DNA of 64,000 nt from Allofustis seminis DSM 15817 (lineage in GTDB: Bacteria > Bacillota > Bacilli > Lactobacillales > Carnobacteriaceae_A): positions 113,231-177,230 of the forward strand of contig NZ_KB894082.1 in the NCBI RefSeq assembly GCF_000374325.1, read 5' to 3'. Shown piece after piece: positions 57,100-64,000 of the stretch. Position numbers and translations under genes: made by a program. A model generated the notes under the pieces. It did no database searches. It had not been told where the DNA came from and worked only from the letters and a program-made list of their open reading frames with translations. Numbering within the stretch: position 1 is the first letter of the stretch; each line of letters opens with the position of its first letter.

Positions 57100-59277
57100 G
57101 TGAAACCATCAATAGTAAACAGAATAAAATCAAACTGGACGCTGAAACGTCTAGGTAAAGTGGCAATGACAGTGGCTTTCACACTTGTGATTGCCATTTT
57201 TCTTTTAGCCATGCTGGGAACGGTGGTTCAAGCTGCGGGCTTGGTAGATGATACGGTCAATGTGGCAAATGAATACAGCCGATACCCACTTGAAAACTAT
57301 CAACTGGATTTTTATGTGGATAATAGCTGGGGCTGGCTTCCGTGGAACTGGTCGGACGGGATTGGAAAACAGGTCATGTATGGACTATATGCCATTACCA
57401 ATTTTATTTGGACAATCAGTTTGTATGTTTCCAATGCGACAGGTTACTTAGTACAGGAAGCCTATTCCTTAGACTTCATTTCCGCTACAGCAGATTCCAT
57501 TGGTAAGAATATGCAGACCTTAGCTGGTGTGAGTGCAAACGGATTTTCAACAGAGGGTTTCTATGTTGGATTCCTCTTACTCTTGATTTTGGTTCTTGGG
57601 GTTTATGTTGCCTATACGGGACTGATAAAGAGAGAAACCACAAAGGCAATTCATGCCATTATGAATTTTGTGCTGGTGTTTATCCTATCGGCTTCCTTTA
57701 TTGCCTACGCTCCCGACTACATTAAAAAAATCAATGACTTTTCATCAGACATCAGTAATGCCAGTTTATCACTTGGCACGAAGATTGTCATGCCCCATTC
57801 CGATAGTCAAGGCAAGGACAGCGTGGACTTAATCAGAGATAGCCTGTTTTCCATACAGGTTCAGCAACCGTGGCTACTGCTTCAATACAACAGTTCAGAC
57901 ATTGAAAGTATCGGTATTGACCGTGTGGAAAGCCTGCTCTCCACCAGCCCAGATTCCAACAATGGCGAAGACAGAGAAAAAATTGTTGCGGAAGAAATTG
58001 AAGACAGAAGCAATACCAATCTAACCATTACAAAGACCATTAACCGTTTAGGTACAGTCTTCTTCCTATTTGTCTTCAATATTGGGATTTCCATATTTGT
58101 ATTCCTATTAACAGGAATCATGATTTTCTCGCAGGTACTTTTTATCATCTATGCTATGTTTCTGCCTGTGAGCTTTATTTTAAGCATGATTCCATCATTT
58201 GATGGTATGTCAAAACGAGCCATAACAAAGCTCTTTAATACCATTTTGACACGAGCTGGAATCACATTGATTATTACGACAGCATTTAGTATTTCAACCA
58301 TGCTCTATACCTTATCGGCTGGTTATCCGTTCTTTTTGATTGCTTTTCTACAGATTGTGACCTTTGCAGGAATCTACTTCAAGCTGGGCGATTTAATGAG
58401 TATGTTTTCTCTACAGAGTAACGATTCTCAAAGTGTGGGAAGTCGTGTGATGAGAAAACCTCGTATGCTTATGCACGCTCACATGCACCGTCTACAGCGG
58501 AAACTTGGACGTTCCATGACTACTCTAGGGGCTGGGTCTGCCATTGTTACAGGTAAAAAAGGACAGTCGGGTTCGGGGAGTTCTGCAAGGACACAAGCAG
58601 ATCACTCCCGACCAGACGGAAAGGAAAAATCAACACTTGGAAAACGTATCGGTCAAACCATCGGTACAGTAGCTGATACCAAAGACAGAATGGTAGACAC
58701 TGCTAGTGGTTTGAAAGAACAGGTTAAAGATTTGCCGACCAATGCAAGATATGCAGTATATCAAGGAAAATCCAAAGTAAAAGAGAATGTCCGTGATTTA
58801 ACCAGTAGTATTTCTCAAACCAAAGCGGACAGAGCCAGTGGACGCAAGGAACAGCAGGAACAAAGGCGAAAAACCATTGCGAAGCGTCGCTCTGAAATGG
58901 AACAGGTCAAACAGAAAAAACAGCCTGCTTCTTCTGTTCATGAAAGACCGACTACAAGACAAGAACAATATCATGATGAACAGACCTCAAAACAGTCTAA
59001 TATTCAGACTTCATATAAGGAATCTCAACAAGCCAAACAAGAGCGTCCAGCAGTTAAGTCCGATTTTTCAAGTCCAAAAGTGGAACGCCAAGGCAATACC
59101 GTTCAAGAAAAAACCGTTCAAAAGCCAGCAACTTCAACCACTACAGCAGATAGAACTTCACAACGTCCAATCACAAAAGAACGTCCGTCTACTGTTCAAA
59201 GAGTACCACTACAAAATACAAGAAGTAGACCACCAATCAAAACCGCCACCATTAAGAAAGTCGGTAAGAAACCATGA
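57100..59277 (+). CDS. orf15: Tn916 Orf15, VirB6-like channel protein
   Basis: 725-residue membrane protein (ConG/TcpH family). One helix at about 20-45, then a cluster of hydrophobic helices at about 155-230 and 305-440. The last ~270 residues are a basic, Q/K/R/S-rich hydrophilic tail. The start is GTG 57100, just after the orf16 stop. It overlaps orf14 at ATGA. Confidence 0.93.
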   Translation: MKPSIVNRIKSNWTLKRLGKVAMTVAFTLVIAIFLLAMLGTVVQAAGLVDDTVNVANEYSRYPLENYQLDFYVDNSWGWLPWNWSDGIGKQVMYGLYAITNFIWTISLYVSNATGYLVQEAYSLDFISATADSIGKNMQTLAGVSANGFSTEGFYVGFLLLLILVLGVYVAYTGLIKRETTKAIHAIMNFVLVFILSASFIAYAPDYIKKINDFSSDISNASLSLGTKIVMPHSDSQGKDSVDLIRDSLFSIQVQQPWLLLQYNSSDIESIGIDRVESLLSTSPDSNNGEDREKIVAEEIEDRSNTNLTITKTINRLGTVFFLFVFNIGISIFVFLLTGIMIFSQVLFIIYAMFLPVSFILSMIPSFDGMSKRAITKLFNTILTRAGITLIITTAFSISTMLYTLSAGYPFFLIAFLQIVTFAGIYFKLGDLMSMFSLQSNDSQSVGSRVMRKPRMLMHAHMHRLQRKLGRSMTTLGAGSAIVTGKKGQSGSGSSARTQADHSRPDGKEKSTLGKRIGQTIGTVADTKDRMVDTASGLKEQVKDLPTNARYAVYQGKSKVKENVRDLTSSISQTKADRASGRKEQQEQRRKTIAKRRSEMEQVKQKKQPASSVHERPTTRQEQYHDEQTSKQSNIQTSYKESQQAKQERPAVKSDFSSPKVERQGNTVQEKTVQKPATSTTTADRTSQRPITKERPSTVQRVPLQNTRSRPPIKTATIKKVGKKP

Positions 59278-60275
59278 AGTTGAAAACTTTAGTGATTGGT
59301 GGTTCTGGATTATTCTTGATGGTCTTCTCACTGCTTCTGTTTGTTGCCATTTTATTTTCAGATGAACAGGACAGCGGAATTTCCAATATTCATTATGGAG
59401 GTGTGAATGTTTCCGCAGAAGTGCTGGCTCATAAGCCTATGGTAGAAAAATATGCCAAAGAATATGGCGTTGAAGAATATGTCAACATACTTCTTGCGAT
59501 TATACAGGTGGAATCGGGCGGTACTGCGGAAGATGTTATGCAGTCCTCGGAATCCCTCGGTCTTCCACCTAATTCATTGAGTACAGAAGAATCCATTAAG
59601 CAAGGTGTGAAGTATTTCAGTGAATTATTAGCCAGTAGCGAAAGGCTCAGTGTAGATTTAGAATCGGTTATCCAGTCCTACAATTATGGTGGTGGTTTCT
59701 TAGGGTATGTGGCTAATCGTGGAAATAAATATACCTTTGAACTGGCTCAAAGTTTCTCAAAAGAGTATTCAGGTGGCGAAAAAGTGTCTTACCCCAATCC
59801 CATAGCCATACCTATCAATGGGGGCTGGCGATACAACTATGGCAATATGTTTTATGTGCAACTGGTAACGCAGTATCTTGTCACAACAGAGTTTGATGAT
59901 GATACGGTACAAGCCATCATGGACGAAGCACTGAAATATGAGGGCTGGCGATACGTTTACGGTGGAGCTTCCCCGACTACTTCTTTTGATTGTAGCGGAC
60001 TGACACAATGGACGTATGGAAAAGCTGGAATTAACTTACCACGAACCGCACAACAGCAATATGATGTGACCCAGCATATCCCACTATCGGAAGCACAAGC
60101 TGGCGATTTGGTTTTCTTTCATTCTACCTATAACGCTGGCTCTTATATTACTCATGTTGGGATATACCTTGGCAATAACCGTATGTTTCATGCAGGCGAC
60201 CCAATCGGTTATGCCGACTTAACAAGCCCCTACTGGCAACAGCATTTAGTGGGAGCAGGACGAATCAAACAATGA
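59274..60275 (+). CDS. orf14: Tn916 Orf14, bifunctional cell-wall hydrolase (CwlT-like)
   Basis: 333-residue secreted or anchored enzyme that opens peptidoglycan for the mating channel. N-terminal helix (about 6-26), lysozyme-like muramidase domain (about 55-190; VNILLAIIQVESGG with the catalytic glutamate) and NlpC/P60 peptidase domain (about 210-333) with catalytic cysteine in SFDCSGLTQW (near 240) and histidine in THVGIYLG (near 294). It overlaps its neighbours on both sides by four bases. Confidence 0.95.
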   Translation: MKLKTLVIGGSGLFLMVFSLLLFVAILFSDEQDSGISNIHYGGVNVSAEVLAHKPMVEKYAKEYGVEEYVNILLAIIQVESGGTAEDVMQSSESLGLPPNSLSTEESIKQGVKYFSELLASSERLSVDLESVIQSYNYGGGFLGYVANRGNKYTFELAQSFSKEYSGGEKVSYPNPIAIPINGGWRYNYGNMFYVQLVTQYLVTTEFDDDTVQAIMDEALKYEGWRYVYGGASPTTSFDCSGLTQWTYGKAGINLPRTAQQQYDVTQHIPLSEAQAGDLVFFHSTYNAGSYITHVGIYLGNNRMFHAGDPIGYADLTSPYWQQHLVGAGRIKQ

Positions 60276-60289
60276 GAAAGGAAGATTTA

Positions 60290-61207
60290 ATGATGAAATT
60301 TAGAAAAAATCAGAATAAAGAAAAACAGATACCAAAGGAAAAGAAACCTCGTGTCTACTATAAGGTCAATCCTCATAAAAAGGTTGTGATTGCCTTGTGG
60401 GTACTTTTAGGGCTTAGTTTCAGCTTTGCGATATTCAAGCACTTTACAGCTATAGATACTCATACTATTCACGAAACAACTATCATAGAAAAGGAATACG
60501 TTGATACTCATCATGTAGAAAATTTTGTAGAGAACTTTGCGAAAGTCTACTATTCATGGGAGCAATCCGATAAGTCCATTGATAATCGAATGGAAAGTCT
60601 AAAAGGCTATCTGACAGATGAACTTCAAGCTCTCAATGTTGATACAGTACGCAAAGATATTCCTGTATCGTCTTCTGTAAGAGGATTTCAGATATGGACG
60701 GTAGAGCCAACTGGCGACAATGAGTTTAATGTAACCTACAGTGTAGACCAGCTCATTACAGAGGGAGAAAATACAAAGACCGTCCACTCTGCTTATATAG
60801 TGAGTGTCTATGTAGATGGTTCTGGAAATATGGTACTGGTTAAGAATCCGACCATTACCAACATACCTAAGAAATCAAGTTATAAACCAAAAGCCATTGA
60901 AAGTGAGGGGACGGTTGATTCCATTACAACCAATGAAATCAATGAGTTTTTAACGACGTTCTTCAAGCTCTATCCTACAGCGACAGCCAGTGAACTTTCC
61001 TACTATGTGAATGACGGGATATTAAAACCAATCGGAAAAGAGTACATCTTTCAAGAACTGGTAAATCCTATTCACAATCGTAAGGATAATCAAGTCACGG
61101 TATCGCTGACAGTGGAGTATATCGACCAGCAGACCAAAGCAACGCAGGTATCTCAATTTGATTTGGTACTTGAAAAGAACGGGAGTAATTGGAAGATTAT
61201 AGAATAA
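60290..61207 (+). CDS. orf13: Tn916 Orf13, TcpC/VirB8-like protein
   Basis: About 305 residues: basic cytoplasmic N-terminus, one membrane helix (about 27-46) and two extracellular NTF2-like domains, as in TcpC of pCW3 and ConC-type proteins. The start is taken at ATG 60290 behind GAAAGGAAG; ATG 60272, overlapping orf14, gives six more residues and is also possible. It is the last conjugation gene before the tet(M) promoter. Confidence 0.92.
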   Translation: MMKFRKNQNKEKQIPKEKKPRVYYKVNPHKKVVIALWVLLGLSFSFAIFKHFTAIDTHTIHETTIIEKEYVDTHHVENFVENFAKVYYSWEQSDKSIDNRMESLKGYLTDELQALNVDTVRKDIPVSSSVRGFQIWTVEPTGDNEFNVTYSVDQLITEGENTKTVHSAYIVSVYVDGSGNMVLVKNPTITNIPKKSSYKPKAIESEGTVDSITTNEINEFLTTFFKLYPTATASELSYYVNDGILKPIGKEYIFQELVNPIHNRKDNQVTVSLTVEYIDQQTKATQVSQFDLVLEKNGSNWKIIE

Positions 61208-61276
61208 CAAATATTGGTACATTATTACAGCTATTTTGTAATCACGTACTCTCTTTGATAAAAAATTGGAGATTCC

Positions 61277-61305
61277 TTTACAAATATGCTCTTACGTGCT
61301 ATTAT
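61277..61305 (+). promoter_or_regulatory. Promoter of the tet(M) transcript
   Basis: TTTACA (61277-61282), 17-base spacer, extended TGC-TATTAT (61300-61305). It drives the tet(M) leader and, by readthrough in Tn916, the downstream regulation genes. Confidence 0.85.
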
Positions 61306-61336
61306 TTAAGTGACTATTTAAAAGGAGTTAATAAAT

Positions 61337-61360
61337 ATGCGGCAAGGTATTCTTAAATAA
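61337..61360 (+). CDS. Seven-codon mini-ORF in the tet(M) leader
   Basis: ATG at 61337 opens MRQGILK-stop, with AAAGGAG nine bases upstream. Codons 4 to 7 supply GGTATTCTTAAA (61346-61357), which pairs perfectly with TTTAAGAATACC (61432-61443). A ribosome on this mini-ORF would block that stem. Translation is not shown, only made plausible by the good ribosome site. Confidence 0.4.
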   Translation: MRQGILK

Positions 61361-61556
61361 ACTGTCAATTTGATAGCGGGAACAAATAATTAGATGTCCT
61401 TTTTTAGGAGGGCTTAGTTTTTTGTACCCAGTTTAAGAATACCTTTATCATGTGATTCTAAAGTATCCAGAGAATATCTGTATGCTTTGTATACCTATGG
61501 TTATGCATAAAAATCCCAGTGATAAAAGTATTTATCACTGGGATTTTTATGCCCTT
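61346..61556 (+). promoter_or_regulatory. tet(M) transcriptional attenuator
   Basis: Two hairpins are visible: the 12-bp stem 61346-61357/61432-61443, and a perfect 18-bp stem 61509-61526/61531-61548 (core ATCCCAGTGATAAA) that sits inside the orf12 leader peptide gene and is followed by T-rich sequence. In Tn916, tetracycline-slowed ribosomes on the leader are thought to prevent termination. Confidence 0.88.
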
Positions 61557-61568
61557 TTGGGTTTTTGA
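61482..61568 (+). CDS. orf12: tet(M) leader peptide (Orf12)
   Basis: 28-codon frame: MLCIPMVMHKNPS, then KSIYHWDFYALLGF. It spans the perfect terminator stem, so its translation would melt the terminator and raise tet(M) expression. It ends 15 bases before the tet(M) ATG. It equals the orf12 leader of Tn916. Confidence 0.85.
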   Translation: MLCIPMVMHKNPSDKSIYHWDFYALLGF

Positions 61569-61583
61569 ATGGAGGAAAATCAC

Positions 61584-63503
61584 ATGAAAATTATTAATAT
61601 TGGAGTTTTAGCTCATGTTGATGCAGGAAAAACTACCTTAACAGAAAGCTTATTATATAACAGTGGAGCGATTACAGAATTAGGAAGCGTGGACAAAGGT
61701 ACAACGAGGACGGATAATACGCTTTTAGAACGTCAGAGAGGAATTACAATTCAGACAGGAATAACCTCTTTTCAGTGGGAAAATACGAAGGTGAACATCA
61801 TAGACACGCCAGGACATATGGATTTCTTAGCAGAAGTATATCGTTCATTATCAGTTTTAGATGGGGCAATTCTACTGATTTCTGCAAAAGATGGCGTACA
61901 AGCACAAACTCGTATATTATTTCATGCACTTAGGAAAATGGGGATTCCCACAATCTTTTTTATCAATAAGATTGACCAAAATGGAATTGATTTATCAACG
62001 GTTTATCAGGATATTAAAGAGAAACTTTCTGCCGAAATTGTAATCAAACAGAAGGTAGAACTGTATCCTAATATGTGTGTGACGAACTTTACCGAATCTG
62101 AACAATGGGATACGGTAATAGAGGGAAACGATGACCTTTTAGAGAAATATATGTCCGGTAAATCATTAGAAGCATTGGAACTCGAACAAGAGGAAAGCAT
62201 AAGATTTCAGAATTGTTCTCTGTTCCCTCTTTATCATGGAAGTGCAAAAAGTAATATAGGGATTGATAACCTTATAGAAGTTATTACTAATAAATTTTAT
62301 TCATCAACACATCGAGGTCCGTCTGAACTTTGCGGAAATGTTTTCAAAATTGAATATACAAAAAAAAGACAACGTCTTGCATATATACGCCTTTATAGTG
62401 GAGTACTACATTTACGAGATTCGGTTAGAGTATCAGAAAAAGAAAAAATAAAAGTTACAGAAATGTATACTTCAATAAATGGTGAATTATGTAAGATTGA
62501 TAGAGCTTATTCTGGAGAAATTGTTATTTTGCAAAATGAGTTTTTGAAGTTAAATAGTGTTCTTGGAGATACAAAACTATTGCCACAGAGAAAAAAGATT
62601 GAAAATCCGCACCCTCTACTACAAACAACTGTTGAACCGAGTAAACCTGAACAGAGAGAAATGTTGCTTGATGCCCTTTTGGAAATCTCAGATAGTGATC
62701 CGCTTCTACGATATTACGTGGATTCTACGACACATGAAATTATACTTTCTTTCTTAGGGAAAGTACAAATGGAAGTGATTAGTGCACTGTTGCAAGAAAA
62801 GTATCATGTGGAGATAGAACTAAAAGAGCCTACAGTCATTTATATGGAGAGACCGTTAAAAAATGCAGAATATACCATTCACATCGAAGTGCCGCCAAAT
62901 CCTTTCTGGGCTTCCATTGGTTTATCTGTATCACCGCTTCCGTTGGGAAGTGGAATGCAGTATGAGAGCTCGGTTTCTCTTGGATACTTAAATCAATCAT
63001 TTCAAAATGCAGTTATGGAAGGGATACGCTATGGTTGCGAACAAGGATTATATGGTTGGAATGTGACGGATTGTAAAATCTGTTTTAAGTACGGTTTATA
63101 CTATAGCCCTGTTAGTACTCCAGCAGATTTTCGGATGCTTGCTCCTATTGTATTGGAACAAGTCTTAAAAAAAGCTGGAACAGAATTGTTAGAGCCATAT
63201 CTTAGTTTTAAAATTTATGCGCCACAGGAATATCTTTCACGAGCATACAACGATGCTCCTAAATATTGTGCGAACATCGTAGACACTCAATTGAAAAATA
63301 ATGAGGTCATTCTTAGTGGAGAAATCCCTGCTCGGTGTATTCAAGAATATCGTAGTGATTTAACTTTCTTTACAAATGGACGTAGTGTTTGTTTAACAGA
63401 GTTAAAAGGGTACCATGTTACTACCGGTGAACCTGTTTGCCAGCCCCGTCGTCCAAATAGTCGGATAGATAAAGTACGATATATGTTCAATAAAATAACT
63501 TAG
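61584..63503 (+). CDS. tet(M): Tetracycline ribosomal protection protein Tet(M)
   Basis: 639-residue EF-G-like GTPase that removes tetracycline from the ribosome. GTPase motifs: [10 protein letters not shown] (about 11-20), [16 protein letters not shown] (about 74) and NKIDQ (about 128). EF-G-like domains II-V follow, ending [26 protein letters not shown] as pieces. The standard Tet(M) length and its orf13-orf12-tet(M)-orf6 setting fix the identity. ATG 61584 follows GGAGG; the ATG at 61569 precedes the ribosome site. Confidence 0.98.
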   Translation: MKIINIGVLAHVDAGKTTLTESLLYNSGAITELGSVDKGTTRTDNTLLERQRGITIQTGITSFQWENTKVNIIDTPGHMDFLAEVYRSLSVLDGAILLISAKDGVQAQTRILFHALRKMGIPTIFFINKIDQNGIDLSTVYQDIKEKLSAEIVIKQKVELYPNMCVTNFTESEQWDTVIEGNDDLLEKYMSGKSLEALELEQEESIRFQNCSLFPLYHGSAKSNIGIDNLIEVITNKFYSSTHRGPSELCGNVFKIEYTKKRQRLAYIRLYSGVLHLRDSVRVSEKEKIKVTEMYTSINGELCKIDRAYSGEIVILQNEFLKLNSVLGDTKLLPQRKKIENPHPLLQTTVEPSKPEQREMLLDALLEISDSDPLLRYYVDSTTHEIILSFLGKVQMEVISALLQEKYHVEIELKEPTVIYMERPLKNAEYTIHIEVPPNPFWASIGLSVSPLPLGSGMQYESSVSLGYLNQSFQNAVMEGIRYGCEQGLYGWNVTDCKICFKYGLYYSPVSTPADFRMLAPIVLEQVLKKAGTELLEPYLSFKIYAPQEYLSRAYNDAPKYCANIVDTQLKNNEVILSGEIPARCIQEYRSDLTFFTNGRSVCLTELKGYHVTTGEPVCQPRRPNSRIDKVRYMFNKIT

Positions 63504-63600
63504 TGTATTTTATGTTGTTATATAAATATGGTTTCTTGTTAAATAAGATGAAATATTTTTTAATAAAGATTTGAATTAAAGTGTAAAGGAGGAGATAGTT

Positions 63601-63789
63601 ATTATAAACTACAAGTGGATATTGTGTCCTGTATGTGGAAATAAAACACGATTAAAGATAAGGGAAGATACTGAATTAAAAAAATTCCCCCTCTATTGTC
63701 CGAAATGCAGACAAGAAAATTTAATTGAAATAAAGCAGTTCAAAGTAACTGTGATTACAGAGCCAGACGCAAAGACGCAGAGCCGATAA
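63601..63789 (+). CDS. orf6: Tn916 Orf6, cysteine-rich KTR-type protein with a non-standard start
   Basis: Small zinc-ribbon-like protein with two CxxC pairs: ILCPVCGNKTR near the start and YCPKCRQEN later. It ends VITEPDAKTQSR. No ATG, GTG or TTG lies in the expected place: GGAGG (63588-63592) is followed by ATT (63601, spacing 8) and ATA (63604), then AACTACAAGTGG. TTG at 63622 is the only conventional in-frame option and would be far from the ribosome site. The start is therefore provisional. Function unknown. Confidence 0.75.
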   Translation: MINYKWILCPVCGNKTRLKIREDTELKKFPLYCPKCRQENLIEIKQFKVTVITEPDAKTQSR

Positions 63790-63825
63790 AATGAGATTAA
63801 TACAATCTCATTTTATCGGCTCTTT
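63779..63825. terminator. Two-way terminator between orf6 and orf9
   Basis: A perfect 20-bp stem, 63779-63798 (AGAGCCGATAAAATGAGATT) with 63804-63823, followed by T on the plus strand. The left arm overlaps the end of orf6. Confidence 0.9.
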
Positions 63826-63848
63826 CCGTTATGTATGGATTCTTTTAA

Positions 63849-64000
63849 TTAGTCTTCGATGTTTCTTGCTTCGTTGATACCGCTGGCTAAAGATTCCATT
63901 AAGGATAGTTCTTTGTCTGTAAAGCTATCCATGTATTTCTCTATCTGTAATCGTCGGGTGCTTTTTACCAAGTTATTAGCAGGTAAGAAAAATTCATCAA
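63849..64000 (-). CDS. orf9: Tn916 Orf9, transcriptional regulator (partial)
   Basis: Minus-strand frame open from the right edge to TTA-complement stop at 63849-63851. The visible C-terminus reads DEFFLPANNLVKSTRR, then DSFTDKELSLMES and EARNIED. This is the C-terminal part of the XRE-type Orf9 repressor of Tn916, whose helix-turn-helix lies past the edge. It is convergent with tet(M)-orf6. Confidence 0.9.
   Translation of the reverse strand, partial: DEFFLPANNLVKSTRRLQIEKYMDSFTDKELSLMESLASGINEARNIED

Larger units (their letters stand above)
49459..64000 (+). mobile_element. Tn916-family integrative conjugative element (partial, int end outside the window)
   Basis: Gene content and order from orf24 through orf13, tet(M), orf6 and orf9 match Tn916. 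The left boundary is approximate (49453-49475): after the liaR terminator the sequence turns to the A/T-rich end with TAGCATAAAAATC, then the Int arm-type repeats and orf24. Base composition and codon use shift from here on. The excision and integration genes (xis, int) and the other end lie past base 64000, so completeness cannot be judged. Confidence 0.95.

Noticed and set aside
1..64000. CRISPR arrays, tRNA or rRNA genes
   Set aside because: No regular spaced repeats, tRNA cloverleaf or rRNA sequence was seen; the T-box cores are not tRNAs.

Overview
The window is a low-GC Gram-positive (Firmicutes, order Lactobacillales) chromosome segment carrying an integrated Tn916-family conjugative transposon. 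Evidence for this placement is the murG-divIB-ftsA-ftsZ-sepF-yggT-ylmH-divIVA division cluster, T-box leaders in front of ileS, valS and alaS, EzrA, a LiaFSR system, IreB, and a fermentative arginine deiminase cluster with an ArcR-type Crp regulator. The species cannot be named from sequence alone; an Aerococcaceae- or Carnobacteriaceae-like coccus is a reasonable guess.

Layout. 1-6210: end of murG and the cell-division genes. 6211-9311: T-box plus ileS, closed by a two-way terminator. 9316-11236 (minus): TelA and XpaC-like pair. 11390-12886: Nudix hydrolase, small membrane protein, MTA/SAH nucleosidase. 13191-14306 (minus): alanine dehydrogenase. 14495-15283: rpsD behind a structured autoregulatory-type leader. 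15511-19664: ezrA, cysteine desulfurase and thiI. 19747-26910: a divergent metabolic island. Leftward it has an alpha/beta hydrolase and an Nramp-fold transporter without the metal ligands; rightward it has a fused AllF-AllG protein, AllH and carbamate kinase, the set expected to cleave oxalurate to oxamate plus carbamoyl phosphate and then make ATP. 26977-30548: T-box, valS, HAD phosphatase. 30616-39087: arginine deiminase cluster arcA-arcB-arcD-arcT-argS-arcR, with no arcC; the carbamate kinase of the neighbouring island is the only one in the window. 39219-43109: YitT protein and T-box-alaS. 43280-46834: ireB-ruvX-yrzB, mltG-udk, greA. 46983-49382: liaFSR.

About 49460-64000: Tn916-type element, entered at its orf24 end just behind the liaR terminator and cut by the right edge inside orf9. 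It includes the Int arm sites (DR-2), orf24-orf13 (coupling protein, oriT, MobT relaxase, ArdA, VirB4-like ATPase, VirB6-like channel, cell-wall hydrolase, VirB8-like protein), the attenuated tet(M) leader, tet(M), orf6 and part of orf9. The int/xis end is outside the window.

The most interesting non-textbook signals are the carbamoyl-phosphate hub (AllFG fusion, AllH, a possibly shared carbamate kinase and a metal-ligand-less Nramp-like transporter), the crowded palindrome/cre region before arcA, and a 7-codon mini-ORF whose codons form one arm of a hairpin in the tet(M) leader.
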